Shown here: in pieces, positions 34,748 to 44,664 of the stretch
Layout: the number at the start of each line of letters is the position of its first letter
Position numbering within the stretch: the stretch's first letter is position 1
Assembly (NCBI GenBank): GCA_963798445.1
Contig: CAWCTH010000003.1
Coordinates: forward strand, 930,001 to 994,000
DNA from: DASXAI01 sp963798445
Lineage (GTDB): Bacteria > Actinomycetota > Acidimicrobiia > Acidimicrobiales > Ilumatobacteraceae
DNA length: 64,000 nt
Reading direction: 5' to 3'
The notes under the pieces: model-generated
The model's database searches: none
What the model was told of the DNA's origin: nothing
What the model saw: the letters and a program-made list of their open reading frames with translations, nothing else
Made by a program: the position numbers and the translations under genes

Positions 34748-35524
34748 CTAAAACGCGTTGCGCCGCGCCGCTTGCCACGGCATGACGAGGCGTTCGAGGG
34801 CGAGCGAGAAGCAGTAGAAGGCCAAGCCAAGGGCGCAGGCGGCGGCCACGTAGGCCCACGCCAGCGGATAGTTGGTGGCACCGGCGTAGGACGAGATGCG
34901 ACTGCCGACGCCGTTCTGGATGCCGCCGAAGTACTCGGCCACGACGGCGGCGATGACACCCAGGGAAGCTGCCAGCTTCAGGCCGGTGAAGAAGAACGGG
35001 AGCGCGTTGGGCACGCGCACCTTGCGCATCGTGACCCAGTCGCTGGCCCCGTAGGACCGCATCAGCTCGGCCTTGGTGGCATCGACTTGGACCAGGCCGC
35101 GCAGCGTGTTCACGAAGATGGGGAAGAACACGATGATGGTCACGATCAGGCGGCGCGGGATGGCGCTCGTGGTCGAGAACATGTTGTTGAACATGGGCGC
35201 CAGGATGATGATCGGCACTGCATTCACCGCCGCCGCCAGCGGCGTCAGCAGTTCGCTGGCGAAGCGGAACCGGCTCGCCACCATGGCCACGGCCACGCCC
35301 AGCACCGTGCCGGCGACGATGCCCACGAGGGCGTTGGTGCCCGTGACCCTCGCCGCCTTCCAGATCTCGTTGTGACTGTCGACGATCTGGTCCCAGATGG
35401 CCGACGGCTTGGGCAGCAGGAAGGGCTGGATGTGGCGCCACTCCACGAACAGCTCCCACGCCAGCAATAACAGCACGCCGACGAGGAGCGGCGTGAGGAC
35501 CGCTTTGAGCCGCCTCGCGCTCAC
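34748..35524 (-). CDS. ABC transporter permease
   Basis: 258 residues with six hydrophobic helices. The BPD_transp_1 coupling segment is ELMRSYGASDWVTMRKVRVP (EAA-like loop that contacts the ATPase). Belongs to the nitrate/taurine/pyrimidine-type permeases (SsuC/TauC-like). The GTG start overlaps the ATPase stop by 4 bp (GTGA). Works with the other permease, the ATPase and the binding protein as one importer. Confidence 0.9.
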   Translation of the reverse strand: MSARRLKAVLTPLLVGVLLLLAWELFVEWRHIQPFLLPKPSAIWDQIVDSHNEIWKAARVTGTNALVGIVAGTVLGVAVAMVASRFRFASELLTPLAAAVNAVPIIILAPMFNNMFSTTSAIPRRLIVTIIVFFPIFVNTLRGLVQVDATKAELMRSYGASDWVTMRKVRVPNALPFFFTGLKLAASLGVIAAVVAEYFGGIQNGVGSRISSYAGATNYPLAWAYVAAACALGLAFYCFSLALERLVMPWQAARRNAF

Positions 35525-36291
35525 TCGATCCCCCGCAGCGCTTCGCGCACCTCGGTGATCTTCTTGAAGAACTCCGGCGCCTCGCGGGTGTCCTCGGTGC
35601 GGTCACCCAGGTCGACGCCGATGGCCGCCACGACGCGGCCCGGTCGGGGCGACATCACCACCACGCGGTTCGACAGGTACACCGCCTCGGGGATGGAGTG
35701 GGTGACGAAGATCGCCGTCGTACCGGTCTCGGCGCAGATCCGGATGAGCTCGTCCTGCATGTGCTCACGCGTCATCTCGTCGAGTGCGCCGAAGGGCTCG
35801 TCCATGAGCAGCAGGCCGGGTCGGCACGCCAGCGCACGGGCGATGGCCACGCGTTGCTGCATGCCGCCCGACAGCTCCCAGGGATGGTGATCGGCGAACT
35901 CGGGCAGCTTCACCAGATCGAGGAGCTCGAGGGCCCGGGCCTTGCGCTGCTTGCGATCGACACCGCGCAGCTCGAGTGGCAGCTCGATGTTCTTGGCCAC
36001 GCTGCGCCACTCGAACAGACCCGATTGCTGGAACGCCATGCCGTAGTCCTGGTCCAGGCGGGCCTGGCGCGCCGACTTCCCGTTCAACGTCAGCTGACCC
36101 GTCGTCGGCTCGGTGAGGTTGGCGATGAGGCGCAGCAAGGTGCTCTTGCCGCAACCCGACGGACCGATCAGCGAGACGAACTCGCCCGTCGCGACGTCCA
36201 GGTCGATGTCGGTGAGGGCGTCGACCTGGTTGGCCCGGCCGCGGTTGAAGATCTTGCCGACGCCTTCGACATGGACCGCCGGCGCCGTCAC
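35521..36291 (-). CDS. ABC transporter ATP-binding protein (SsuB/TauB type)
   Basis: 256 residues. Walker A GPSGCGKST, Q-loop FQQSGLFEW, ABC signature LSGGMQQRVAIARAL, Walker B LLLMDEPFGALDE and switch His in THSIPEAVYLS. The frame stays open upstream but only as antisense-like sequence; GTG 36291 overlaps the preceding permease stop (GTGA). Powers the importer whose permeases flank it on both sides. Confidence 0.93.
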   Translation of the reverse strand: MTAPAVHVEGVGKIFNRGRANQVDALTDIDLDVATGEFVSLIGPSGCGKSTLLRLIANLTEPTTGQLTLNGKSARQARLDQDYGMAFQQSGLFEWRSVAKNIELPLELRGVDRKQRKARALELLDLVKLPEFADHHPWELSGGMQQRVAIARALACRPGLLLMDEPFGALDEMTREHMQDELIRICAETGTTAIFVTHSIPEAVYLSNRVVVMSPRPGRVVAAIGVDLGDRTEDTREAPEFFKKITEVREALRGIE

Positions 36292-37160
36292 GCGACGCTC
36301 TCTTCCTTCGGCCGGTTGCGCATGAACGCGAGGTCGATCAGCCCGACCAACCCGGCCACGGCCAGCCCCAGCAGACCGGCGCCGAGCATGGCCGTGTACA
36401 CCTTGGCCGGATCGGAGGTCGCCTCGCGGGAGTACTCGATGATCAGCCGGCCGATGCCGCCCTTGGTCCCCGTCGAGATCTCGGCCACGACGGCGCCGAC
36501 GATGGCCGAGGCCGCCGCCAGCTTGAGCGCCGGCACGAGGTAAGGGACCGACGACGGCAGCCGCAGCTTCACCAGGGTGCGCCACCAGCCAGCGGCGTAG
36601 GAGTCCATGAGCTCGACCGATTCGGGCTTCGGCGAGTGCAGGCCGCGCAGCGCCCCGATGGCGACCGGGAAGAACGCCAGGTAGGCGGCGATCACCGCCA
36701 CCGACATCCACGGACGCCAGTCCAGCCCGAACAGCGACAGGCGGCCGCCCCATCCGACCACGAGCGGCGCCAGCGCCACCAGCGGCACGGTCTGGCTGAG
36801 GATCACGAAGGGCAGCAGGCCTCGCTCGGCCGTGACGAACCGCTGCATCACGATGGCCAGCACGAGGCCCACCGCCACGCCGATCACCATGCCCACCATG
36901 GCCACGCGGAACGTGAACCAGGCGCTCTCGAGCACCACGACCCAGATGGCCTTGTCGGAGCCGCGTCGCTCGGGGTCGCCGAAGCGGCTGAGCACGTCCC
37001 ACACATGCGGCATGGAGGAGTCGTCGGTGCGCGCCGGCAGCTTCCAGCCGAGGACCTTGCCGTCGACCGCCGTCCCGAACCACTTGTAGCCCTCCCAGAG
37101 GAGGCAGAGCAGCGCGACGGCGACGAAGAACATCGCCACCTTGCGAACGCGTCCCTTCAC
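36288..37160 (-). CDS. ABC transporter permease
   Basis: 290 residues, an N-terminal helix (VAMFFVAVALLCLLW) then a periplasmic stretch and the transport domain. The coupling loop is ELMDSYAAGWWRTLVKLRLP. It differs from the other permease, so the importer core is probably a heterodimer. GTG 37160 overlaps the stop of the LLM gene by 4 bp. Confidence 0.88.
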   Translation of the reverse strand: MKGRVRKVAMFFVAVALLCLLWEGYKWFGTAVDGKVLGWKLPARTDDSSMPHVWDVLSRFGDPERRGSDKAIWVVVLESAWFTFRVAMVGMVIGVAVGLVLAIVMQRFVTAERGLLPFVILSQTVPLVALAPLVVGWGGRLSLFGLDWRPWMSVAVIAAYLAFFPVAIGALRGLHSPKPESVELMDSYAAGWWRTLVKLRLPSSVPYLVPALKLAAASAIVGAVVAEISTGTKGGIGRLIIEYSREATSDPAKVYTAMLGAGLLGLAVAGLVGLIDLAFMRNRPKEESVA

Positions 37161-38175
37161 GATTTGGCGATGACCTGGTCGGCTACGGCCCCCATGACGT
37201 GCTCGGCGTAGGCGTGCAGCGTCGACTCCTTGGCGTCGTGCTGCAGGTAGATGGCGAACTGGTCGACGCCGAGCGACTTCAGTTCGAGCAGCCGCTCGAC
37301 ATGAGCAGCGGGCTCGCCCAGCAGGCAGAACCGATCGACGATCTCGTCGGGCACGAAGGCGGCGTGGGTGTTGCCGGCCCGGCCGTGCTCGTTGTAGTCG
37401 TAGCCCTCGCGGCCCTCGATGTAGTCGGTGAGGGCTTTGGGCACACCGCTGTCGGCGCCGTAGCGGGCCACGATGTCGGCGACGTGGTTGCCCACCATGC
37501 CGCCGAACCACCGGCACTGGTCGCGCGCGCGTAGGCGAGGTCGTCGCCGACGTAGGCCGGCGCCGCCACGCAGATCTTCACGCTGGCCGGGTCGCGCCCG
37601 GCACCGGCGGCCGCCTCCTTCACTGCCTTGATGGTCCACGCCGTGATGTCGGGGTCGGCCAGCTGCAGGATGAAGCCGTCGGCCACCTCACCGGTGAGCT
37701 GCAGCGCCTTGGGGCCGTAGGCGGCGACCCACACCTCGAGGCGGCTGTCGAGCCCCCACGGGAAGCGCAGGTGGCTGCCGCGGTAGGAGACCTCACGGCC
37801 GTTGGCCAGCTCGCGGATCACGTGGATCGACTCGCGCAGCGTGGCCAGCGTGGTGGGCTTGCCGTTGGTGACCCGCACGGCGGAGTCACCGCGCCCGATC
37901 CCGCAGACGGTGCGGTTGCCGAACATCTCGTTCAGCGTGGCGAACAGCGACGCCGTCACCGTCCAGTCCCGTGTGGCCGGGTTGGTCACCATCGGCCCGA
38001 CCGTGACCTTGCGGGTGGCCGCCAGGATCTGGCTGTAGATGACGAACGGCTCCTGCCACAGGAGATGGGAGTCGAAGGTCCAGACGTGACTGAAACCCAG
38101 CAGCTCGGCCTGGCGCGCCAGGTCGACGACGCGCCAAGCCGGAGGGTTGGTCTGCAGGACCACGCCGAAGTCCAC
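37157..38175 (-). pseudogene. LLM-class flavin/F420 oxidoreductase, frame broken at a CG repeat
   Basis: A 338-residue protein if one CG unit is removed from the (CG)5 run at 37522-37531; the frame then passes from YVGDDLAYA into RDQCRWFGGMVGNHVADIVA without loss. The barrel starts MDFGVVLQTNPPAWRVVDLA, with FSHVWTFDSH and the RTVCGIGRGDSAVRV loop typical of the F420-type LLM proteins found near hydantoinase genes (as I recall from the CPS_4043-like group). GTG start with AGGAG 7 bp upstream. It could act on the pyrimidine/hydantoin ring or a breakdown product; as assembled the product would be truncated after about 220 residues. Either assembly error or slippage. Confidence 0.75.
37522..37531. 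repeat. (CG)5 dinucleotide run at the LLM frame break
   Basis: Five CG units inside the LLM coding region. Four units restore the full-length frame. It is a candidate slippage site or a base-calling error. Confidence 0.7.
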
Positions 38176-38184
38176 GCCAGGCTC

Positions 38185-39676
<1,492 letters not shown>

Positions 39677-39746
39677 CGGGGACTCCTGCTCCTACTCGCT
39701 TCGCTCGACAATCGGTGCTTCCTCGGCCCGGCGCACTGCGGCGCCA

Positions 39747-41153
39747 TCAGACGAGATACTGCGTCAGGCCACGGCGCAGGTAGTTGCCGTGACCCTTGGT
39801 GCCCACGTAGCCGCGGCCGTCGACGACGACGGTGCCGCGCGACAAGACGGTGTCGACCCGGCCGGCGATCTCCACGCCTTCCCAGGCCGAGTGGTCCATG
39901 TTCATGTGGGCGGTCTCGTGGGAGATGGTCTGGCGGGCGTTGGGGTCGTAGACGACGATGTCGGCGTCGCTGCCGGGGGCGATCACGCCCTTCCGGGGGT
40001 AGAGGCCGAACATGCGCGCCGGCGTGGTGCAGCACGTCTCGACCCAGCGGGCGAGGCTGATGTTGCCCGTGACGACGCCTTGGTAGATGAGGTCCATGCG
40101 GTGCTCGACGCTGCCGATGCCGTTCGGGATCTTGGAGAAGTCACCGACGCCCAGCTCCTTCTGGTCCTTCATGCAGAACGGGCAGTGGTCGGTGGACACA
40201 CAGGCCAGCTCGTTCATGCGCAGGCCCTTCCACAGGTCGGCCTGGTGATGGGCGTGACCCGTGCGGATGGGCGGCGAGCACACCCACTTGGCACCCTCGA
40301 ACCCAGGCTTGGCCAGCGTCTCCTCGAGGGTCATGTAGAGGTACTGCGGGCACGTCTCGGCGAAGACGTTGCGCCCGTGGTGACGGGCTTCGGCGACCGC
40401 TTCCAACGCCTCCGACGCCGACATGTGCACGATGTACAGCGGGCAGTCGGCCACGCCCGCCAGCACGATGGCCCGGTTGGTCGCTTCGCCTTCCAGCACC
40501 GAGGGGCGGGTGAGGCCGTGGTACTTGGGATCGGTCTCGCCCCGGCTGAGGGCCTGCTGCACCAGCACGTCGATGGCGATGCCGTTCTCGGCGTGCATCA
40601 TGATGACGGCACCGCTGTCCGAGGCCCGCTGCATGGCCCGCAGGATCTGGCCGTCGTCGGAGTAGAAGACGCCCGGGTAGGCCATGAACAGCTTGAAGCT
40701 GGTGATGCCCTCGTGGTCCACCAACTCGTCCATGGCTTTCAAGGACTCTTCATTGATGTCGCCCATGATCATGTGGAAGCCGTAGTCGATGGCGCAGTTG
40801 CCGTCGGCTTTGGCGTGCCACGCCGCCAGGCCGTCTTGCACCACCTCGCCCGAGCGTTGCACGGCGAAGTCGACGATGGTGGTGGTGCCGCCGTAGGCGG
40901 CCGCCACGGTGCCCGTCTCGAACGTGTCCGAGGCGAACGTGCCCCCGAAGGGGAGCTCCATGTGGGTGTGCACGTCGATGCCACCGGGGATGACGTACTT
41001 CCCGGCGGCGTCGATGGTGCGGTCGGCGGTGACCCCGGCGGTCTGGCCCGGCGCGTAGACGGCGGCGATGGTCTCGCCGTCGACCAGCACATCGCCGGGC
41101 ATGGTGCCGCTCGTGCCGATGACCGTGCCGTTGGTGATGAGCGTGCGGGTCAT
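39747..41153 (-). CDS. hydA: Dihydropyrimidinase / D-hydantoinase
   Basis: Zinc cyclic amidohydrolase that opens dihydropyrimidines or 5-substituted hydantoins to N-carbamoyl amino acids. 468 residues: first metal His pair in GGIDVHTHMELPFGG, carboxylated Lys in SFKLFMAYPG, further His ligands in MMHAENG and YIVHMSAS, and the Asp in STDHCPF. C-terminal YPRKGVIAPGSDADIVVYDP is standard. Its ATG overlaps the amidohydrolase stop (ATGA). A 69-bp gap with no evident gene separates it from mmsA. Confidence 0.94.
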   Translation of the reverse strand: MTRTLITNGTVIGTSGTMPGDVLVDGETIAAVYAPGQTAGVTADRTIDAAGKYVIPGGIDVHTHMELPFGGTFASDTFETGTVAAAYGGTTTIVDFAVQRSGEVVQDGLAAWHAKADGNCAIDYGFHMIMGDINEESLKAMDELVDHEGITSFKLFMAYPGVFYSDDGQILRAMQRASDSGAVIMMHAENGIAIDVLVQQALSRGETDPKYHGLTRPSVLEGEATNRAIVLAGVADCPLYIVHMSASEALEAVAEARHHGRNVFAETCPQYLYMTLEETLAKPGFEGAKWVCSPPIRTGHAHHQADLWKGLRMNELACVSTDHCPFCMKDQKELGVGDFSKIPNGIGSVEHRMDLIYQGVVTGNISLARWVETCCTTPARMFGLYPRKGVIAPGSDADIVVYDPNARQTISHETAHMNMDHSAWEGVEIAGRVDTVLSRGTVVVDGRGYVGTKGHGNYLRRGLTQYLV

Positions 41154-41989
41154 GAGCGGGTGAGGTCGCCGTAGGACTCGGGCCGGCGGTCCCGGTAGAA
41201 CGCCCAGCGGTTGCGGACCTCGGCGAGGAGGTCCATGTCGAGATCGCGCACGAGCAACTCGGCGTCGTGGTCGTGGCCGACCTCGTCGACGAACTTGCCC
41301 TCGGGATCGACGAAGTACGAGGTGCCGTAGAAGTCGTTGTCGCCCAGCGACTCGATGCCCACGCGGTTGATGGCGCCGATGAAGTACTCGTTGGCGACGG
41401 CCGACGCCGGCTGCTCCAGCTTCCACAGGTAGGCCGACAGGCCGCGACTGGTGGCCGACGGGTTGAAGACGATCTGGGCGCCGTTCAGCCCGAGCGCCCG
41501 CCAGCCCTCGGGGAAGTGACGGTCGTAGCAGATGTACACGCCGACCTTGCCGACGGCGGTGTCGAACACCGGGTACCCCAGGTTGCCGGGCCGGAAGTAG
41601 AACTTCTCCCAGAACCCCTTGACCTGTGGGATGTGGTTCTTGCGGTACTTGCCGAGGTAGCTGCCGTCGGCGTCGACCACGGCGGCGGTGTTGTACAGCA
41701 CGCCCGGCTGCTCCTGCTCGTACATCGGGAGCACCATCACCATCTCCAGCTCGCGGGCGAGGGCCTGGAAGCGTTCGGTGGTGGGACCGGGGATCGACTC
41801 GGCGTACTCGTAGTACTCGGGATCTTGGACTTGGCAGAAGTACGGCCCGTAGAACAGCTCCTGGAAGCAGATGACCTTGGCGCCCTGGGCGGCCGCCTCG
41901 CGGGCGTACTCCTCGTGGGCCTTGATCATCGTCTCCTTGTCACCCGTCCACGTGGTCTGCACCAGCGCGGCGCGGATCGTGTTCGGCAT
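41150..41989 (-). CDS. Nitrilase-superfamily amidohydrolase (beta-ureidopropionase/N-carbamoyl amidase)
   Basis: 279 residues with the Glu-Lys-Cys triad: Glu in CFQELFYGPYFC, Lys in KYRKNHIP and Cys in VYICYDRHFPEG. It releases CO2 and ammonia from N-carbamoyl-beta-alanine or related compounds, the step after the hydantoinase. An AGGGGAG Shine-Dalgarno lies 6 bp before the ATG. First gene of the long minus-strand operon that ends with the ABC binding protein. N-carbamoylputrescine amidase is the alternative reading but does not fit the context. Confidence 0.92.
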   Translation of the reverse strand: MPNTIRAALVQTTWTGDKETMIKAHEEYAREAAAQGAKVICFQELFYGPYFCQVQDPEYYEYAESIPGPTTERFQALARELEMVMVLPMYEQEQPGVLYNTAAVVDADGSYLGKYRKNHIPQVKGFWEKFYFRPGNLGYPVFDTAVGKVGVYICYDRHFPEGWRALGLNGAQIVFNPSATSRGLSAYLWKLEQPASAVANEYFIGAINRVGIESLGDNDFYGTSYFVDPEGKFVDEVGHDHDAELLVRDLDMDLLAEVRNRWAFYRDRRPESYGDLTRS

Positions 41990-42027
41990 CGAGAACTCCC
42001 CTCTTGCACGTCAAGGTGGATTCGCGG

Positions 42028-42056
42028 ACAGTACTGACACGCTGCTGCGGGCACAA
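42028..42056 (-). promoter_or_regulatory. Promoter of the pyrimidine/hydantoin operon
   Basis: On the minus strand a -35-like TTGTGC (42051-42056), a 17-bp spacer and a -10 TACTGT (42028-42033). The 5' leader of about 30 bases ends with AGGGGAG before the ATG. The -10 overlaps the palindrome CAGTACTG (42029-42036), a possible operator site. Confidence 0.55.
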
Positions 42057-42066
42057 TGGCGAGTTT

Positions 42067-42081
42067 GTAACCGAACATTAC
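42067..42081 (+). promoter_or_regulatory. Short inverted repeat before the MocR-type gene
   Basis: GTAA at 42067-42070 and TTAC at 42078-42081 flank seven bases. It lies 13 bp before the regulator start and just upstream of its GGAGG site, so it could be an autoregulatory site. The arms are only 4 bp. Confidence 0.35.
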
Positions 42082-42094
42082 GGCTGGAGGTCGG

Positions 42095-43444
42095 GTGCCT
42101 GACGAGATCGTGGAGCACATCGAGGACCGCAGCGCCCGCGGGATCGCCGCCGCCGTCAGCCGGCTCATCACCAGTGGCACCCTGGCGCCCGGTGCCCGAT
42201 TGCCCACGGTGCGAGACCTGGCCCGCCGGCTCGGCATCAGCCCCACGACCGTGAGCGAAGCGTGGCGCCTGCTGGCGGCGGTCGGCGCCATCGACGCCCA
42301 CGGCCGGCGGGGCACGTTCGTCGTCGATGCGCCGCGCCCACGGGGACCGCGGCGGTACCGGCGCGTCACCGAGGGCCCCGGCCACTTCCCGCTCGACCTC
42401 TCGACCGGCACCCCCGACCCCGGCCTGCTGCCCGACCTCGGCCCCATCCTGGCCCGCGTGGCCCGCCAGACGCTCACCACGAGCTACCTCGACGACCCCG
42501 TGATCCCCGCGCTGGACGAGGCCCTACGGGCGCGGTGGCCGTTCCCTCCGGAGGCGCTCACCGTGGTGGACGGCGCCATGGATGCTCTCGATCGCATCAC
42601 GTCGATCGTGGTGCGTCTCGGCGACCGCGTGATGGTGGAACATCCGTGCTTCCCTCCCCTGCTCGACCTGCTGGAGCAGGTGGGGGCGGAGACGATCGGC
42701 CTACCGATGGACGACCAGGGCATCGTGGCCGAGGCCATGGAGGCCGCCCTGGAGCAACGCCCCGTGGCGCTCTACCTCCAACCCAGGGCACAGAACCCCA
42801 CGGGCGTGAGCATGACGCCCGTGCGGGCCCGCCGGCTGGCGGCGCTCCTGCGCCCGACCGGCGTCGTGGTGATCGAGGACGACCACGCCGGGGCCATCGC
42901 CGCGTCGGAGCTGGTGAGCCTGGGCCACCACCTCCCCGAGCGCACGGTCCACGTCGAGAGCTACTCCAAGAGCCACGGACCCGATCTGCGGCTGGCGGCC
43001 GTGGGCGGGGCCGGCGAGGTGATCGCCGGCGTGGCCAACCGCCGCCTGCTCGGGCCGGGCTGGTCGAGCCGGTTGCTGCAGTGCGTGCTGGTCGAGATGC
43101 TGGACGACCCGACCACCATCGAGGTGGTGGAGCAGGCCCGCACGACCTACGCCGAGCGCCGCAAGCACCTCGTCGCCGCCCTCGACGGGCGCGACGTGGC
43201 GTCGGCCGGCACCGACGGCATCAACCTCTGGGTCGATGTCCGCGACGAGCAGTCGGCGCTGCTCACGCTGGCGTCGCGCGGCGTCGGGGCGGCGCCCGGG
43301 GCGCCGTTCATGGTGAGCGGCTCCCCCGCCAAGAGCGACCACCTCCGCCTCACGTGCGGGCTGGTGCCCGGCCACTACGACGAGCTGGCCGACCTGGTGG
43401 CGGCGGCGGCCAGCGGCCCGGCCGTGTGGAGCCGCGGGCTGTAG
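42095..43444 (+). CDS. MocR-type GntR/aminotransferase-fold transcriptional regulator
   Basis: 449 residues: an N-terminal GntR winged helix (about 10-75) with LPTVRDLARRLGISPTTVSE, then a linker and a type I aminotransferase-like domain with YLQPRAQNPTGVSMTPVRA, IEDDHAG and the PLP Lys in VESYSKSHGPDLR. MocR proteins sense PLP adducts of amino compounds. Divergent to the operon promoter at 42028-42056, it is the probable regulator of the pathway, perhaps reading the beta-amino acid product (inference). GTG start with GGAGG 4-5 bp upstream. Confidence 0.9.
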   Translation: MPDEIVEHIEDRSARGIAAAVSRLITSGTLAPGARLPTVRDLARRLGISPTTVSEAWRLLAAVGAIDAHGRRGTFVVDAPRPRGPRRYRRVTEGPGHFPLDLSTGTPDPGLLPDLGPILARVARQTLTTSYLDDPVIPALDEALRARWPFPPEALTVVDGAMDALDRITSIVVRLGDRVMVEHPCFPPLLDLLEQVGAETIGLPMDDQGIVAEAMEAALEQRPVALYLQPRAQNPTGVSMTPVRARRLAALLRPTGVVVIEDDHAGAIAASELVSLGHHLPERTVHVESYSKSHGPDLRLAAVGGAGEVIAGVANRRLLGPGWSSRLLQCVLVEMLDDPTTIEVVEQARTTYAERRKHLVAALDGRDVASAGTDGINLWVDVRDEQSALLTLASRGVGAAPGAPFMVSGSPAKSDHLRLTCGLVPGHYDELADLVAAAASGPAVWSRGL

Positions 43445-43450
43445 TGACAG

Positions 43451-44212
43451 CTACTTCGGCTGCATGCGGATGGCGCCGTCGAGGCGGATGACCTCGCCGT
43501 TCATGTAGTCGTTGTCGATGATGGCCAGCACCATCTTGGCGAACTCGTCCGGCTCGCCCAGCCGCTTCGGGTACACCACCGATGCGCCGAGGGCCGCTTT
43601 GGTCTCGGCCGGCATCATGCCGAGCAGCGGCGTGTCCATGAGCCCGGGGGCGATGGTGCAGACGCGGATGCCGGACACGCTCAGGTCCCGGGCCGCCGGC
43701 AGCGTCATGGCCACGACGCCGCCCTTGGACGCGGCGTAGGCGAGCTGACCGATCTGACCGTCGAACGCAGCGACGGACGCGGTGTTCACGATCACGCCCC
43801 GCAGGCCGTCGGCCAGCGGCTCGGACTTCGAGATCTGGCTGGCCTCATGGGTCATGCACAGGAACGTACCGACCAGGTTGATGCCCACGACCCGATCCCA
43901 CTCGCGGCGGATGTGGGGGGTGCCGTCCTTCGAGATGGTGCGCACGGCGGTGCCGGTCCCGGCGCAGTTCACGCCGACGCGCAGCGGGCCGTCCTCGGCC
44001 GCCACGACCACCGCTTCGGCCACCTGGTCGGCGTCGGTCACGTCGGCTTTGACGAACTTCACGCCCAGCTCTTTGGCCAGGGCGTCGCCCTTGTCGGCGT
44101 TGAAGTCGATGATGGTGACGTGGGCACCGGCCGCCTTGAGACGACGAGCGGTCGCCTCACCGAGGCCCGAGGCCCCACCGGTCACTACCGCAGCTGCGTC
44201 CTTCAGGTCCAT
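43451..44212 (-). CDS. SDR-family 3-hydroxyacyl-CoA dehydrogenase-like oxidoreductase
   Basis: 253 residues. NAD-binding loop VVTGGASGLGEATARRL, NCAG motif in VNCAGTGTAVR, catalytic Ser in VNTASVAAFDG and YxxxK in AYAASKGG. The sequence resembles 17-beta-HSD10/3-hydroxyacyl-CoA dehydrogenase type 2 (e.g. APGLMDTPLLGMMP and DNDYMNGEVIRLDGAIRM). ATG 44212 is chosen over an upstream open start because TATCCT lies 8 bp before it. Likely in fatty-acid or branched-chain acyl-CoA oxidation. Confidence 0.88.
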   Translation of the reverse strand: MDLKDAAAVVTGGASGLGEATARRLKAAGAHVTIIDFNADKGDALAKELGVKFVKADVTDADQVAEAVVVAAEDGPLRVGVNCAGTGTAVRTISKDGTPHIRREWDRVVGINLVGTFLCMTHEASQISKSEPLADGLRGVIVNTASVAAFDGQIGQLAYAASKGGVVAMTLPAARDLSVSGIRVCTIAPGLMDTPLLGMMPAETKAALGASVVYPKRLGEPDEFAKMVLAIIDNDYMNGEVIRLDGAIRMQPK

Positions 44213-44220
44213 GGATTGGC

Positions 44221-44226
44221 AGGATA
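44221..44226 (-). promoter_or_regulatory. Candidate -10 box (TATCCT) for the SDR gene
   Basis: Minus-strand TATCCT ends 8 bp before ATG 44212. On the plus strand CAGGAT (44220-44225) lies 7 bp before the divergent ATG 44233, so the two genes may share overlapping -10 elements in a 20-bp gap. Confidence 0.45.
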
Positions 44227-44232
44227 GGGACC

Positions 44233-44664
44233 ATGGGCCAGGCAAACCAGGTGCGGCGGCGGAACTGGTGGCTGGCCGTGCCCCTTCTGGCCCTGGTGGC
44301 GGCCGCCGGCGCCCTGCTCACCGCGCGCCTGGAGGGTGGGGACAATCAGCCGGTCGAGCGCATCCGGCAGTGGGTGGCCGTCCTGCAGGTCGGCCCCGAT
44401 GCCCCCAGCCTGTACGCCTCCGCCGGCGATGTGGGCAAGGTGGCCGGGGTGTACGTCTTCGTGGACCGTTGGGCCTGCTACGAGGGGTTCCCGGCCGGTG
44501 TCCGTGGGTCTGGCGACGAGTGGCTCCTGGGTATCGCGGCGCGCGACCGGGACATCGTCGACGGCATCGTGGCCGAGCTCGGCCGGACGCCCCTCGTGGA
44601 GGCGGAGGTGGTGCAGGGCTGCGCCCCGCCCGTCGACACGACGCCGACCGCCAATCAGACCTGA
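44233..44664 (+). CDS. Membrane-anchored hypothetical protein
   Basis: 143 residues. One N-terminal helix (LAVPLLALVAAAGALLTA) after a basic start, then an extracytoplasmic domain of about 110 residues with two cysteines (RWACYEG and QGCAPP) that could pair. Not recognised. The last 10 bp overlap the convergent hyuB stop. Confidence 0.6.
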   Translation: MGQANQVRRRNWWLAVPLLALVAAAGALLTARLEGGDNQPVERIRQWVAVLQVGPDAPSLYASAGDVGKVAGVYVFVDRWACYEGFPAGVRGSGDEWLLGIAARDRDIVDGIVAELGRTPLVEAEVVQGCAPPVDTTPTANQT

